DNA of 64,000 nt from Paralvinella palmiformis (GCA_025642065.1 JAODUP010000925.1:1-64000); one strand, 5' to 3'; shown: positions 52,485 to 64,000, counted from the first letter of the stretch. The notes: generated from the sequence alone by a model not told the origin. Numbers and translations: made by a program.

Positions 52485-53529
52485 ACTGAATCTTCTGTCA
52501 TCTGTCACACCTATTGGACTTGTTAACAGAACTATGGTGACTAAGGACTTTGTTAATGGCAGAAGTAGAAGCAAGGCTAATATACACTTAGATGATGTCA
52601 GAATATAGATATTGTTGTATAGTTGGGATTATAGTGAATACCAAAGACAACAACTATGATTATGCCAGATAACCAAATAGAAACGCTCTAGGCTCAAGAA
52701 GTATCAATACAGAAGGTATAACTACCGAGTCAAATAGTACAATCATAACAGACTTGGCAACTGCAAAATATGGATTACGTCGATTTACAGAATTCTTTGA
52801 ACGATATTCAAGAAGAAGTGGGAGTGGGTGAGGTGTGGGGGTGTAAAACGAAACAGTCAGAAATTGGTCGCTTTAAAAAGACGATGAAATATGATTATTA
52901 TATAATCAGAACTCCTTGGAAAAAATCAAATTTACCAGAAAATTAATAATTGGCCTTGATTTTTTTTAAATATGAGATGAGCATGTATAAGTAAAAATGA
53001 TACATGAAAAAGCTATACATTCGTAATGAGAATTGTTTTCGATACCCCAATAAAGTTAAGTAGCATGTATCTGAGTGATGTAATAAAGTTATGTTTAAAG
53101 TTACAGAATGATATATATAAGATACAGTAAAGGGTGATATAACATAAATATATCCTAGAATAGACCTAGCCACAGAATATCGAAGTCATCAAAGTTTTCT
53201 CATGAGAACACCTTTACCTACACTAACACATACATATTACATAATAGTCCCTATATTTTATTTTCCTTTACTATTTTTATGTTATAACTCTGACGCCGTA
53301 AACAAAAGGTGGTCTATAATATTATTTAATCAGGAATAATGAATCTGTTTGGGTTTTATTTCATCATTACGATATTAGCTTAGTCTGTAAAAAGATGATC
53401 TCTAATGTTATCGCTGAATTATATCGTAAATGATACTTTCTTATATTATTATTACTTTCCGGCACTTGAATGAAATATTTTAAATAATATACAAATATCA
53501 ATTATAATGTTTGAAGTGTATGTTTAACA

Positions 53530-53585
<56 letters not shown>

Positions 53586-54013
53586 GATATGTTATTTATA
53601 TAAATGTCTTTTGTTTGTCACCAGATTGACTTAGTTCTCCAGATTGTATGTATTTCTCATTATTTTGTCTACGAAGGTTTTTTTCTGTAATAACTTATCT
53701 AAAAATAATTATTCCTGACCTCTTACAGTTTATTTAGTTATATTGAAAGGAATGTACAGAAAATAAACATATTCGCCATTTTGCCATTATGTCTATTTGT
53801 CTGTTTGTTAGATTGGCGATTAATTCTTTGTCTTGGTCTTGTTCTTTGCCTGCATTATTGTATTTGACTAGGTAGTTAGATCCCCCATCTCACTCATACG
53901 CTCATCCTGGCTATATCTCTATATCACCCTCTATATTAATATATACTCATAGAGTACATGCATATAAATAATCCTTAGCTTTAATATAATATATTAATAA
54001 TACACATATGCAG

Positions 54014-54071
<58 letters not shown>

Positions 54072-54145
54072 CACAAATACTGAAAACAACATATAGACAC
54101 CAGTACACACAAATCCATAATATTTAAAACTTTTAGTTAAATAAT
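52485..54145. other. AT-rich sequence with (TA)n and (CA)n
   Basis: TA run at 53532-53581 and CA run at 54014-54066. No gene recognised. Confidence 0.5.
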
Positions 54146-54149
54146 AGTT

Positions 54150-54680
54150 CTGCAAACTAATTTACCTGAATAGAAACAATTGACATTATTTTTATTATTT
54201 GAGAAATTACATAATATTTCTGATAAGGCAAAGGAAATATACTAAAACTATAATCTATAAAATGGTGAAGATTGTAAGAGTTATATTGAAACTAGAAGTT
54301 TATTTCTGTATAAAGCACACTCTAACATTACTTTCTGACAGAATGAATTATTTCGACTTCATCATTTAATATTAAATTATGGGATAAGGTCATTATCTGT
54401 AACTGGTTAAGTTAAGTAACACTAAATATTTATCAAATAAAACTGGGACAATAAATATGGTTATGTGACCTGAGATACTCTGATGCTGACATTTGTTTTT
54501 GGTATCATAGTATCATCATTTGATACTGAGCTACTGTCAATCGTGGACCATCAAAATGTTTTAGTCATTTATAACATAATCACTACATTCACTAAAAGGT
54601 GTCTCCCTTATCATTTATCATCCTTATCTCATGATAAAATGTCACGAAATGAATTAAATCACTGAAATTGTTGTCTTTGT
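54150..54680. repeat. Diverged duplicate block, left copy
   Basis: It aligns in order with 58590-59100: ATATTTC-GATAA--CAAA-GGAATATA, then ATAGAATGGT-AAGAT, ACTCTAACATTA, GATACTGAGC/GTGCTGAGTC, ATCTCATG-TAAA and GTCA-GAAA. Roughly two thirds of positions agree, so the duplication or insertion is old. A 60-codon frame (54483-54665) is not conserved in the partner. Confidence 0.6.
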
Positions 54681-54838
54681 CATTTGTCGGACGTTTTCCA
54701 CGACTTCGAATATCTGATTAATATAATGGAAATCTCGTTACAGACACAATAGCGTTTGTTATATTTATAATTAGTTTTTCATCAATCTTACTATTCGACG
54801 CATCCATTAATCCATCTAATAATCTGTAGGTAATTTTG

Positions 54839-54916
54839 ACGATTAGTAACAATTGTTATTAAGAACGATTAGTAACAATTGTTATTAAGAACAATTAGTA
54901 ACAATTGTTATTAATA
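54839..54916. repeat. 26-bp tandem repeat, three units
   Basis: ACGATTAGTAACAATTGTTA plus TTAAGA, at 54839, 54865 and 54891, with only a few changes in the third unit. Each unit contains the palindrome AACAATTGTT. Confidence 0.9.
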
Positions 54917-55074
54917 ACACTTCTCTTTTAAAAATGGTAATCTTAATAATTGGTACATCCTTCAATTTAATCCGTCCGTCCCTTTCTGGATCTATCTGTT
55001 ACCTTCTAGGTAATATTGACTATCAAAACCAATTGTTATCTCTGATTCCATTAAACATAGTTTGTTTTATATAA

Positions 55075-55190
55075 TATATAACCGTTAATACATGAGTAGG
55101 GTCAGGAATATACTTAAATATAATGAATATGTTATATAGAAAAGATCTGAAACTCATAATACACAGCTGGAGGTAGGTGATGACATAGGA
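55075..55190. repeat. Dispersed block K
   Basis: GAATATGTTATATAGAAAAGA and CAGCTGGAGGTAGGTGATGA match, inverted, 49117-49225, and more weakly, in direct orientation, 59850-59945 (GAATATGTTATATACAAAAGA ... GTGGGTGAA). All three lie near TA-rich sequence. Confidence 0.55.
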
Positions 55191-55375
55191 TATATATATA
55201 TATATATATAAAATCATGGTTCAAAATTCACGCTCTCCCGTTCGCCCGAGGTGAGTAGATAATTGACAGGACTAGTAAATTTTCATTTTGTATCTTCCTG
55301 CGGGCGTCTGCGGGTACATGTTTTAGTCCAGATATAGCCATTCCGTTACAGTTATCATTCTGCGTTCAAATGTTT

Positions 55376-55579
55376 TTAACCAGCCAATAGGTTGAGGACA
55401 CTGAGGGAAAATGTGTGACAGTAGGAACAGCGCACTGTGTCGTCATCACCACCACACGAAATTCCGTCTATGATATCCCCTACTGATATGGACTCAAACT
55501 TAGGTTCATCCAGGTAGCAGTTGAAACCAGATGCTCTTTTAGAATCATCTACCAATGACTTGTAGTTTGTTTTCTTCAA
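55376..55579 (-). other. Unrecognised coding-like frame, possible exon
   Basis: A 67-residue minus-strand frame ending with TAA. It lies in a GC-richer island with balanced amino acid content: FNCYLDEPKFESISVGDIID then GISCGGDDDTVRCSYCHTFS. CSYCH gives a Cys-x2-Cys pair like half a zinc-binding site. The frame has no ATG start; an in-frame stop lies 4 codons upstream, so if real it is a last exon or a fragment. A candidate 3' splice site (CTACAAG) lies inside it. The GC-rich sequence continues to about 55240 without an open frame. I do not recognise a family. Confidence 0.25.
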
Positions 55580-55605
55580 AATAGACTTTTATCCAACTTC
55601 ATTTT

Positions 55606-55678
55606 ATGTTAAACTTTATTCGGCATAGTCGGGACTAGTGAATTACTCTCAGCAGTGGATTCTAATTAGCTTCTAACC

Positions 55679-55690
<12 letters not shown>
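55606..55690 (-). repeat. Dispersed block L (inverted partner of 60243-60345)
   Basis: Minus strand: ATCAGGGTTAGAAGCTAATT, then AATTCACTAGTCC-GACTATG and GAATAAAGTTTAA, as at 60246-60345 on plus. Both copies border a TA microsatellite at the same end, so the TA run is probably part of the element. Confidence 0.65.
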
Positions 55691-55721
<31 letters not shown>

Positions 55722-55763
55722 GAGAGAGAGAGAGAGAGAGGGGAGAGAGATAGATAGATAGAT
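55680..55763. repeat. (TA)n(GA)n(GATA)n microsatellite
   Basis: TA to about 55718, GA-rich to 55750, then GATA. Confidence 0.95.
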
Positions 55764-56350
55764 ATAAAAAATGGCAATATAATATATGTATGATAGAACA
55801 AAAATATTGGTTTTGTATTATACTTATAGGATTGTTATTATTTTGAAGAGTTCCATAGATGATAAAATATCTCCAGCATAACATCAGTATGGAAATAATT
55901 GTCTACTTAACTACAACCTGGAAGTATAAGGAATAGCTTCATCAAAGAACGCTTTACCTTATTTAGTAGAAAGACAAGGAGTGTAGGTGACAGACAAAAT
56001 ATGACTGATAATTATTATATTTTCCAATTTATGTTTCCGACTTTATAAATCGATTTCTCAGTTAATGACGAATACCTTAATCTGTAAATAAATCTGGTAG
56101 CTTTATTATTACAAATAGATATTCGGTGATCCGACTATAATTAGTCTGGTTACCTTGATATAATTATTATAAAGAAGTGATTTACGATAGTCCTTCCTTA
56201 CATATATACACATATATAATAACTCAGAAGACAGGAGTATACATGATGGTACTTCATATGATAATATAATCCAATAGAAAATCACGTTTGGAATATGAAA
56301 ACGAAAACATCCGAAAATAAAACAATTGCGTTAACTTATTCTACAGACAA
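55764..56350. other. AT-rich sequence without a gene
   Basis: Nothing recognised. The first codons of the 56295 reading frame lie here only because an ATG happens to precede the minisatellite. Confidence 0.5.
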
Positions 56351-58088
56351 CTTCTACTGTGGTCAAATCCCAGGACAATCACCTTCTACTGCAGTCAATA
56401 CACAATACAGTCACCTTCTACTGCGGTCAACTCAAACAAGAGCCAACTTCTTCAGCGGTCAACTCACACGACAGTCAACTTCTAATGCGATCAACTCAAA
56501 CGAGAGTCACCTTCTACTGCGGTCAATACACAATACAGTCACCTTCTACTGCGGTCAACTCAAACAAGAGCCAACTTCTACAGCGGTCAACTCACACTAC
56601 AGTCAACTTCTAATGCGGTCAACTCAAACGAGAGTCACCTTCTACTGCGGTCAATACACAATACAGTCAACTTTTACTGCGATCAACATACAAAACAGTC
56701 TCCTACTACGTTGGTCAACTCACACTACAGTCAACTTCTAATGCGGTCAACTCAAACGAGAGTCAACTTCTACTGCGGTCAATACACAAGACAGTCAACG
56801 TCTACTGCGGCCAACTCAAACAAGAGCCAACTTCTACTGCGGTCAACTCACACGACAGTCAACTTCTACTGCGGTGAACTCAAACGAGAGTCACCTTCTA
56901 CTGCGGTCAATACACAATACAGTCAACTTCTACTGCGATCAACATACAAAACAGTCACCTTCTACAGCGGTCAACTCACACTACAGTCAACTTCTACTGC
57001 GGTCAAGTCAAACGAGAGTCACCTTCTACTGCGGTCAATACACAATACAGTCAACTTCTACTGCGGCCAACTCAAACAAGAGCCAACTTCTACAGCGGTC
57101 AACTCACACGACAGTCAACTTCTACTGCCGTGAACTCAAACGAGAGTCACCTTCTACTGCGGTCAATACACAATACAGTCAACTTCTACTGCGGCCAACT
57201 CAAACAAGAGCCAACTTCTACTGCGGTCAACTCACACTACAGTCAACTTCTAATGCGGTCAACTCAAACGAGAGTCACCTTCTACTGCGGTCAATACACA
57301 ATACAGTCAACTTTTACTGCGATCAACATACAAAACAGTCTCCTACTACGTTGGTCAACTCACACTACAGTCAACTTCTAATGCGGTCAACTCAAACGAG
57401 AGTCAACTTCTACTGCGGTCAATACACAAGACAGTCAACGTCTACTGCGGCCAACTCAAACAAGAGCCAACTTCTACTGCGGTCAACTCACACGACAGTC
57501 AACTTCTACTGCGGTGAACTCAAACGAGAGTCACCTTCTACTGCGGTCAATACACAATACAGTCAACTTCTACTGCGATCAACATACAAAACAGTCACCT
57601 TCTACAGCGGTCAACTCACACTACAGTCAACTTCTACTGCGGTCAAGTCAAACGAGAGTCACCTTCTACTGCGGTCAATACACAATACAGTCAACTTCTA
57701 CTGCGGCCAACTCAAACAAGAGCCAACTTCTACAGCGGTCAACTCACACGACAGTCAACTTCTACTGCCGTGAACTCAAACGAGAGTCACCTTCTACTGC
57801 GGTCAATACACAATACAGTCAACTTCTACTGCGGCCAACTCAAACAAGAGCCAACTTCTACTGCGGTCAACTCACACGACAGTCAACTTCTAATGCGGTC
57901 AACTCAAACGAGAGTCACCTTCTACTGCGGTCAATACACAAGACAGTCAACTTCTACTGCGGCCAACTCAAACAAGAGCCAACTTCTACTGCGGTCAACT
58001 CACACGACAGTCAACTTCTAATGCGGTCAACTCAAACGAGAGTCACCTTCTACTGCGGTCAATACACAATACAGTCAACTTCTATTGC
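56351..58088. repeat. 32-bp minisatellite with 4-unit higher-order pattern
   Basis: 54 complete units of 32 bp plus the start of another; unit starts (CTTCTACTGCGGTCAA...) fall exactly on 56351 + 32n up to 58079, so there is no net insertion or deletion. Four unit types alternate in fixed order, told apart by their second half: CAATACACAATACAGTCA, CAACTCAAACAAGAGCCA, CAACTCACACGACAGTCA and CAACTCAAACGAGAGTCA. This gives a 128-bp higher-order repeat. About 56640-57260 is repeated 640 bp downstream (five higher-order repeats) with almost no differences. GC is well above the flanks. All three plus frames are open for long stretches (up to 299 codons) because the unit has no stop in any frame. 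32 is not a multiple of 3, so the peptide cycles through all frames and coding is unlikely. Confidence 0.95.
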
Positions 58089-58089
58089 T

Positions 58090-58585
58090 AATGTTATTAT
58101 TTTTCTATATACAATTCTAAATAAGTATCACATATTGAAACTATAGAAACATCTGTTCCACCTTTTTATCATCGTCTTCTCCCGATTAAAACAAATTTAT
58201 CATGTAACGATATTGTTATAAATACAATTATTTGTGTTAGTATATTAGACATGTTTACTGATATATTTCTGGTGTGTAAATTGGGAATTTAACTGAAATG
58301 TCAACAAACATTGAGCTCGGATTATAATTTATACTTTTCATTTTATTAGATAATAAAAATAAAATAACTCATGGAGGAAGTTATGTTATTGTAGGATTAT
58401 TAATTTTTACTTTAGATTTATTTGGGGAAAACATTTTTAACATTCATACACACACATAATGCATGTACTCGTACACTGTATTGGTACATACAATGCCCAT
58501 ACGACCAAACTCACGAACTCAGGCGAGAACAGAAACATAATCTTTTTTATCATTAGCTAAACAACATAAACAACTGTCATTATGT
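58090..58585. other. AT-rich sequence without a gene
   Basis: Nothing recognised. Confidence 0.5.
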
Positions 58586-58589
58586 TTAT

Positions 58590-59100
58590 TGTTGTATAAT
58601 TTAAATAATATTTCAGATAATACAAAAGGAATATAATATATCCATAATATATAGAATGGTAAAGATAGTTTGAGCTATAGGAATACTATAAACGATAGCA
58701 TTTACTGGAGTTGTATTATTGTACTTAATAAACTCTAACATTAACGTCTGATATAAAGAAATGTTTGGAACTCAATCTTATAAGATTAATTTATCAGATA
58801 ACGAGAATTTCGGTGACTGATCAGATTAAATGGCATCACGTTAAATATTGTTATATGACGTCAGACATACTGATCCAGATTATTGTTAGGATATAATAGT
58901 GCCATCATTCTGTGCTGAGTCATTATCAATGGCAGACAACCGTAACGTTTTAATCATGCACATTGTAAAGACTAGACTCGCTAGAAGTATCTCAGCTTTA
59001 AAGTATCATCGCCATCTCATGGTTAAAGGTCATGAAAGGAAGTAAATCAAACAACTTAGTACATTACACGTCTTCCAGCAGAGTATTCCAAGGGGTTAGA
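58590..59100. repeat. Diverged duplicate block, right copy
   Basis: Partner of 54150-54680 in the same orientation. It lies on the other side of the minisatellite. Confidence 0.6.
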
Positions 59101-59970
59101 TATTTAATTAGAAACGTGAAAAGCTCCTAAATAGAATTGACTATTAATACGAACTCTTATTTCTGATTATATCTATTCTATTTTTTACATAATGCAATAT
59201 TTGATATGAATTTAAGGATTTATGTGCTAGTTAGCAAGTAGCTTATTTAACCGATAAATGGACGAAATATAATTTATATATTATCAAATTATGTTTAGGA
59301 TACATTACTCGTAGATTAAGGTAGTGGGATGTTGGCCATTAAATTATGCATCGAATAGTCGTATAAATTGGATAATTTAGACACAGTCTATAAGGCATCC
59401 ATAATTTGAGTGATTTGTGAGAATTATTAATGATGTTTCTGCTATATTATATACTACACAGGGTACATATTAAACATGATCTCTTAAATAAAATAAATTG
59501 ATATATTATCTGTATAAATGAAAAATGAGCCTTTGTAACGTAGCACCGACATGAGGATGTCTTATTATGTACATATCATAAACAAATATAAATCTTTCTG
59601 GGTTGGTTAATTGCGAGAAATGATTTTCCACAAAATGAGATGCTCATTTTGATTGTGACAAGTGGATGATGTTGATAACAGCGATGCTACAGCTGATGGT
59701 CATATTGATAACATGTAAATAATGTTGCCTAGAAACATTAGAGAGGAAGATCTGATAACTGCATTTCCGTCATATCTCACTGTTAACGGTTAAAGCAATT
59801 ATAGTATGAGCAATATATAGTGAATACATATATAATACTTAGTTGTAGGACATATTGTATATATGATACAGCAATATACATGTATCATGAATATGTTATA
59901 TACAAAAGACACAGGGAAAGCAAAATACTCACCTGAGAGTGGGTGAATGTATATAACTATTTATGTTACA
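59101..59970. other. AT-rich sequence with block K relative
   Basis: 59850-59945 is a weak direct relative of 55075-55190. Otherwise nothing recognised. Confidence 0.45.
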
Positions 59971-59974
59971 GTAT

Positions 59975-60096
59975 AATCTGTATAATCAGGTAATATGTAT
60001 ATTACCTAAATTTCAGGTAACACGTCTATAACTGAAATTTAATACACGTTACCTGAATATTTCAGATACAATACATATTACCTGATTATACAGATT
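59975..60096. repeat. 122-bp imperfect palindrome (foldback element)
   Basis: The first 26 bases (AATCTGTATAATCAGGTAAT plus ATGTAT) are the exact reverse complement of the last 26. Inner parts also pair (TTTCAGGTAACACGT with ACGTTACCTGAA). The transcript would fold into one long hairpin. A half-size relative is at 5545-5600. It may be a small foldback MITE. Confidence 0.75.
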
Positions 60097-60102
60097 CGCT
60101 TT

Positions 60103-60345
<243 letters not shown>

Positions 60346-60353
60346 TAATCAAG

Positions 60354-60356
<3 letters not shown>

Positions 60357-60405
<49 letters not shown>

Positions 60406-60487
60406 CTAGCTAACTAGTTATCTATATATCTAACTATCTATCTATTTAATGATCTATCTATCTACCTATCTATCTATCTATCTCTAA
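60357..60487. repeat. (TA)n then TAGC/TATC repeats
   Basis: TA at 60357-60401, then TAGCTAGC and CTAT tetranucleotides to about 60487. Confidence 0.9.
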
Positions 60488-60649
60488 ATCTTTCTCCCTT
60501 CTTGGGTGTTTTTGATTATGTAAGTTTATAAAAAAAATATTGCCAGTTTGAATAATACAGGTAGAATGTGCCGATTCATTTCCAAGTAAATGTCGGTGAT
60601 TTTATGTGCCTGTATGCTTGTGTTTAAGGTAATGATATATCGGAAAATA

Positions 60650-61260
60650 TAAACGAATAATATGAAAAATATGGTTACATTCTGATTGCCAATCACGTGC
60701 TATGACTTTTTATGTTAATGCTATCTGTTGTAGGAACCATAATGTTTATGGCCTATAATCTATTATATTCTCTTTAATCCAAGTATTCTCATCACTTTGA
60801 AGTGTTCAGCAGATGATAGCATTTCTCTATCATAATGCCAGGTTATCTATTGAATTGCTTCGCAGAAGGTAAAAGAGTTGCTCCATTATGTAATGTTTGA
60901 CAAGGAGTTTTGATGACAGAAGAAAGGGGGAGAGGATAATGAATATGTTTAGAACAGACTCACACTTTAATAATACTAATGATAATAATGACCCATCTTA
61001 AATAATATATTATTATAAAGAAATGTTTTATTATCTGATCATATTTAGCCTGTCAGTTATTGATCACTATGGTACTGCAAAAACACAATTTCCTATAGTA
61101 TGTCAATTGTTTATTCTGACGATCAACCTTTTAACAGCCACATAAAATCTCCAATACGAAATACACATTTACAGCGAGTCAACGAACCAGTGCTATGGTA
61201 TACCTTATGAATATTTGATCAAGCTAAACATATATTGATACTAACTTGTTGGCTAGTGAA
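60650..61260. repeat. Dispersed block H, right copy
   Basis: Partner of 46727-47060. The first 250 bases align closely. Extra sequence separates them from the final ACTAACTTGTTGGCTAGTGAAG, which aligns with 47017-47036. Confidence 0.6.
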
Positions 61261-61616
61261 GACATATTTTGATGTAAATATTTATACCACGGCAAAATAT
61301 TGAATCTTTATCCCTCTTTTATAATATACGAAGAGATTAATACAGATATAACAATATAATCAATAATATAAGTTACAATGGTATCAAAATTTGCCCTTAA
61401 TAATAACAAAATACATATCCATATCTCCTTTGATAGTTTTATTTTTTAATGTATGTAACATGATAACATTGATATCAAGAAACTGGTTTGTTATCATATT
61501 AGAAACCTGATTTTCAGTAAGTTCGTACCACATATGATATATAAAGTTTATTATCAGTTAGTATATGCAACTAATGAGTTAGAATACAGGCATCGTGATA
61601 CAACTGATGAATCATG

Positions 61617-61617
<1 letters not shown>
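61261..61617. other. AT-rich sequence without a gene
   Basis: Nothing recognised. Confidence 0.5.
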
Positions 61618-61680
<63 letters not shown>

Positions 61681-61693
61681 TGTGTGTGTGTGG
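61618..61693. repeat. (TA)n(TG)n microsatellite
   Basis: About 60 bases of TA and then TG. Confidence 0.95.
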
Positions 61694-61867
61694 GGTCTAG
61701 TGATCATTTATCAGAAAAAAATTGAATCTCGTTTCTGTTAAACTCGGAAGAAGTTCCAGTATTCCATATACAATAAGACGTGCCTCAATAAGTGAATTAG
61801 TGCTGACACATATAATAAAATTTACTCAGTCTGCTTTAAAGAAGACAAGCATATTGATACAACCGGT

Positions 61868-62066
61868 AGATACTTATAGTCATCCTTTGTAGGATATATT
61901 TCATCTAGCCACGCCAGTGGCAAGATTTTCTCTGCCGAATATGACATTTATTGTGAATTCTAAATTTGTATAGAATTAGTCTTCGTGGCGAAGCAGAAAA
62001 GTACACACAATATGCATCTCCCTTATTTAAAGAAGCCAGCTACGTTAAATTAATGTTTATTCGGTC

Positions 62067-62101
<35 letters not shown>
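61868..62101 (+). mobile_element. SINE-2 copy with (ATT)n tail
   Basis: Body motifs AAGATTTTCTCTGCCGAATAT, GTGAATTCTAAATTTGTATAGAATTAG and GCATCTCCCTTATTT are in the same order as on the minus strand at 10 kb. The tail is ATT at 62068-62100. The B box is gone. The 65-codon frame 61966-62163 merely reads through this repeat. Confidence 0.7.
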
Positions 62102-62575
62102 GACAACTCACAGGTATACTGCCAACTCGTTCTAGTCTCTCTTTACATGTAGAAGGATGTTAAAAATATGTTGGACGTTAATTATTCGACATTTTCTTTT
62201 AACGTTTACCGTTATCAGTCAAAATTATATTTGTACCATATCACCGATGACAAGCTTCTAAAATGCCTTATTGAGACATTACCTGTTACTTAATTAGTTG
62301 ATCAACTGCTGACAGACTAGACCAGAGGTGTTAATACATGTATCAAATGAATCCTACATAATTGTAGGAAAGTCATTTTCAAATTAATTAAAAACATAAA
62401 TTAAAAGTCATCAGTTACCATTTTTACACATCCCAGTATAATATATTAATTTTGCCTAAGTCGCTTTTCTGGATATCAGGTATAATAGTATTTATATCAG
62501 TACATATTCATATATAGATTATAGTAATGTGTGTATGAATATGTGTATGTGTGTCTTAATGATCTATCTATACAT
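62102..62575. other. AT-rich sequence without a gene
   Basis: Nothing recognised. Confidence 0.5.
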
Positions 62576-62576
62576 C

Positions 62577-62977
62577 TATCTATCTATCTATAGATATTAG
62601 GTTATTTATTTATAAATTCAGTGAGAAAGTGAGTGAGGGAGTTGTGTGAGGGAGCAAGTGAGTGGGTGAGTAAGTCAGTGAGTGAGTTGGTGATTCAGTG
62701 AGTCAGTGACTGATTGTGATTTATTGCTTGCTTGCTTGCTTGATTGATTGATTGGGTGAGTGAGGGAGTGAGTCAGTTGTCGTTTGGTTCGTCAGTCAAT
62801 CAGTCAGTCAGTCAGTCAGTCAGTCAGTGATCTTTTAATTAGTTTCGATGCTGGTTATACATGGTACTTATTATTATTAGGAAGCTCCCCATGGAAATGA
62901 CACAATGAGATAAAACAACTAATAGAAACATGTCAATCTAGTATTTAAATATAAGTCTAACAGTCTACAGCCAAGTC

Positions 62978-62980
<3 letters not shown>
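62577..62980. repeat. TATC, GAGT and CAGT tracts with block G, right copy
   Basis: Degenerate GAGTGA, TTGC and TTGA units, then CAGT to about 62828, then TTTAATTAGTTTCGATGCTGG, TATACATGGTA, ATGGAAATGACACAATGAGAT and CAATCTAGTATTTAAATATAA as at 47420-47560. Confidence 0.65.
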
Positions 62981-63029
<49 letters not shown>

Positions 63030-64000
63030 TTATTTATAACTATCTTATATATAATTGCCCACAGATTGACCAATGATTTATTTATTTCCGTCCATCATCT
63101 GTAATTTACATATTTTCTTCGTTAGCAATAATTTGTTCTCCTTATTCTCGTTGATTCACAGGTAGACCATGACGTGAACTACAATGTGGACACACATGTA
63201 TTGTCTTGTATTACATTTGTTTCTTTATATGTTAGCTATGATATTGCCTATGCTAATCATATTATTCAAGATGTGTGTGTGTGTGTGTGTGTGTGTGTAG
63301 GGGGGGTGTTTGTAAACGTATTTTTACATCGTAAGACTATTATTATGAGTAAATGATATTTTGGTACCAGATTCGTTTGACTGTAAATGACTAACAAGTG
63401 TGAGATATACTTGGTAACAATTAAACTCTTGTATTAAAACGTCATACTATGGCAAAACAAATACTCACAATGTATATTTCTCTATCCTTGTACTGCATTA
63501 TACAATACAATACAATAAAGCTATTTCTGAATATCAAAACAATAAATACTTCTCTAAACCAGAAATGTCAACCAAACTCCTGTCACTGATAATATCAATC
63601 TTCTATTTTGACTGTCAGCAATTTAAGAATGAACTGTGACTTCATAGTAAGATTAAATGGTCTAAAGGTCAGAGTCTTGGAAGGATCCATTAATTATTAA
63701 TGTTACCTGGTTCTAAGTTCATAAAGGTGAAGGCGTTTCTCTGCAGATAAGATCATATATAAGTATATTACATTATGAATCAGACATATAGCAGTAATAT
63801 ATACCGATGATGATACAGAGATTCGTAGACAAATATGCACAAAACAGACTAACAAAATAGAGACACTTAACATGAAAATGAATATGCATACTTGATAAAG
63901 CGCCAAACTAGTTATACCATTCTAAGGCTTTGTATATAGGTTGTAGATGGCATCAAAAGCAATATCAAACAGATCTGTTTTCAATTTGAAAGATCCAATG
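62981..64000. other. AT-rich sequence with TA and TG tracts
   Basis: TA at 62982-63026, TG at 63270-63299 followed by a G run, and a CAATA tract near 63502-63520. Frames at 63174-63356 and 63703-63906 have no domain. No gene recognised up to the window end. Confidence 0.5.

Noticed and set aside
56351..58088. CRISPR array
   Set aside because: The 32-bp units are contiguous with no unique spacers, in a eukaryotic sequence, and no cas genes are present.
56295..58146. Repeat-protein gene of 148 to 299 codons
   Set aside because: All three plus frames are open because the 32-bp unit lacks stops. The unit is not a multiple of three and no frame is favoured, so this is a minisatellite.

Overview
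This window is AT-rich, gene-poor DNA from a eukaryote, most likely an invertebrate animal. A mollusc or another lophotrochozoan is a guess based on repeat texture, not a demonstrated assignment. Evidence for a eukaryote: dense di-, tri- and tetranucleotide microsatellites (TA, CA, CT, GACA, GACT, ATT), tRNA-derived SINEs with RNA polymerase III A and B boxes, and the remains of LINE, hAT and mariner elements. I found no intact host gene, no rRNA or functional tRNA gene, no operon and no CRISPR array. Nearly all open reading frames above 60 codons are microsatellites read as low-complexity peptide, or chance frames inside repeats.

Region 1-14 kb: copies of two dispersed families, here called A (three copies near 1-610, 10916-11787 and 12475-12838) and B (1418-2036 and 13724-14776), with a tRNA-derived SINE head at 3.45 kb, SINE-1 copies at 5.1 and 13.5 kb, SINE-2 at 10 kb and many microsatellites. 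Both families carry a clear TATA box. Region 14-34 kb: more B copies (16.4, 23.4-24.6, 33.4 kb), an A copy with a second A end just upstream (25.8-27.0 kb), a dimeric-looking SINE-1 at 18.6-18.9 kb, the decayed 3' end of a CR1/L2/Rex-like LINE at 19.9-20.4 kb, and a decayed hAT transposon at 27.4-28.4 kb with a SINE inserted in it. Region 34-46 kb: large compound microsatellites, a mariner transposase pseudogene at 40.7-41.1 kb and unrecognised decayed coding-like sequence at 43.2-44.1 kb.

Region 46-64 kb: diverged duplicate blocks (46.7/60.7 kb, 47.4/62.8 kb, 54.2/58.6 kb, 55.1/59.9 kb, 55.6/60.3 kb). They flank a striking 32-bp minisatellite at 56.35-58.09 kb that has a strict four-unit higher-order pattern and an internal 640-bp duplication.

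The elements fit together as a repeat ecosystem rather than a pathway. A and B have unrelated bodies but share a core of about 55 bp near their 3' ends, followed by an A/C-rich stretch from which long microsatellites have grown in several copies. SINE-2 and the LINE end in the same (ATT)n tail type. The most promising undescribed items are the A/B pair (one B copy is bounded by 40-bp direct repeats and another is circularly permuted relative to it) and the higher-order minisatellite. All family assignments were made by eye; no database search was run.
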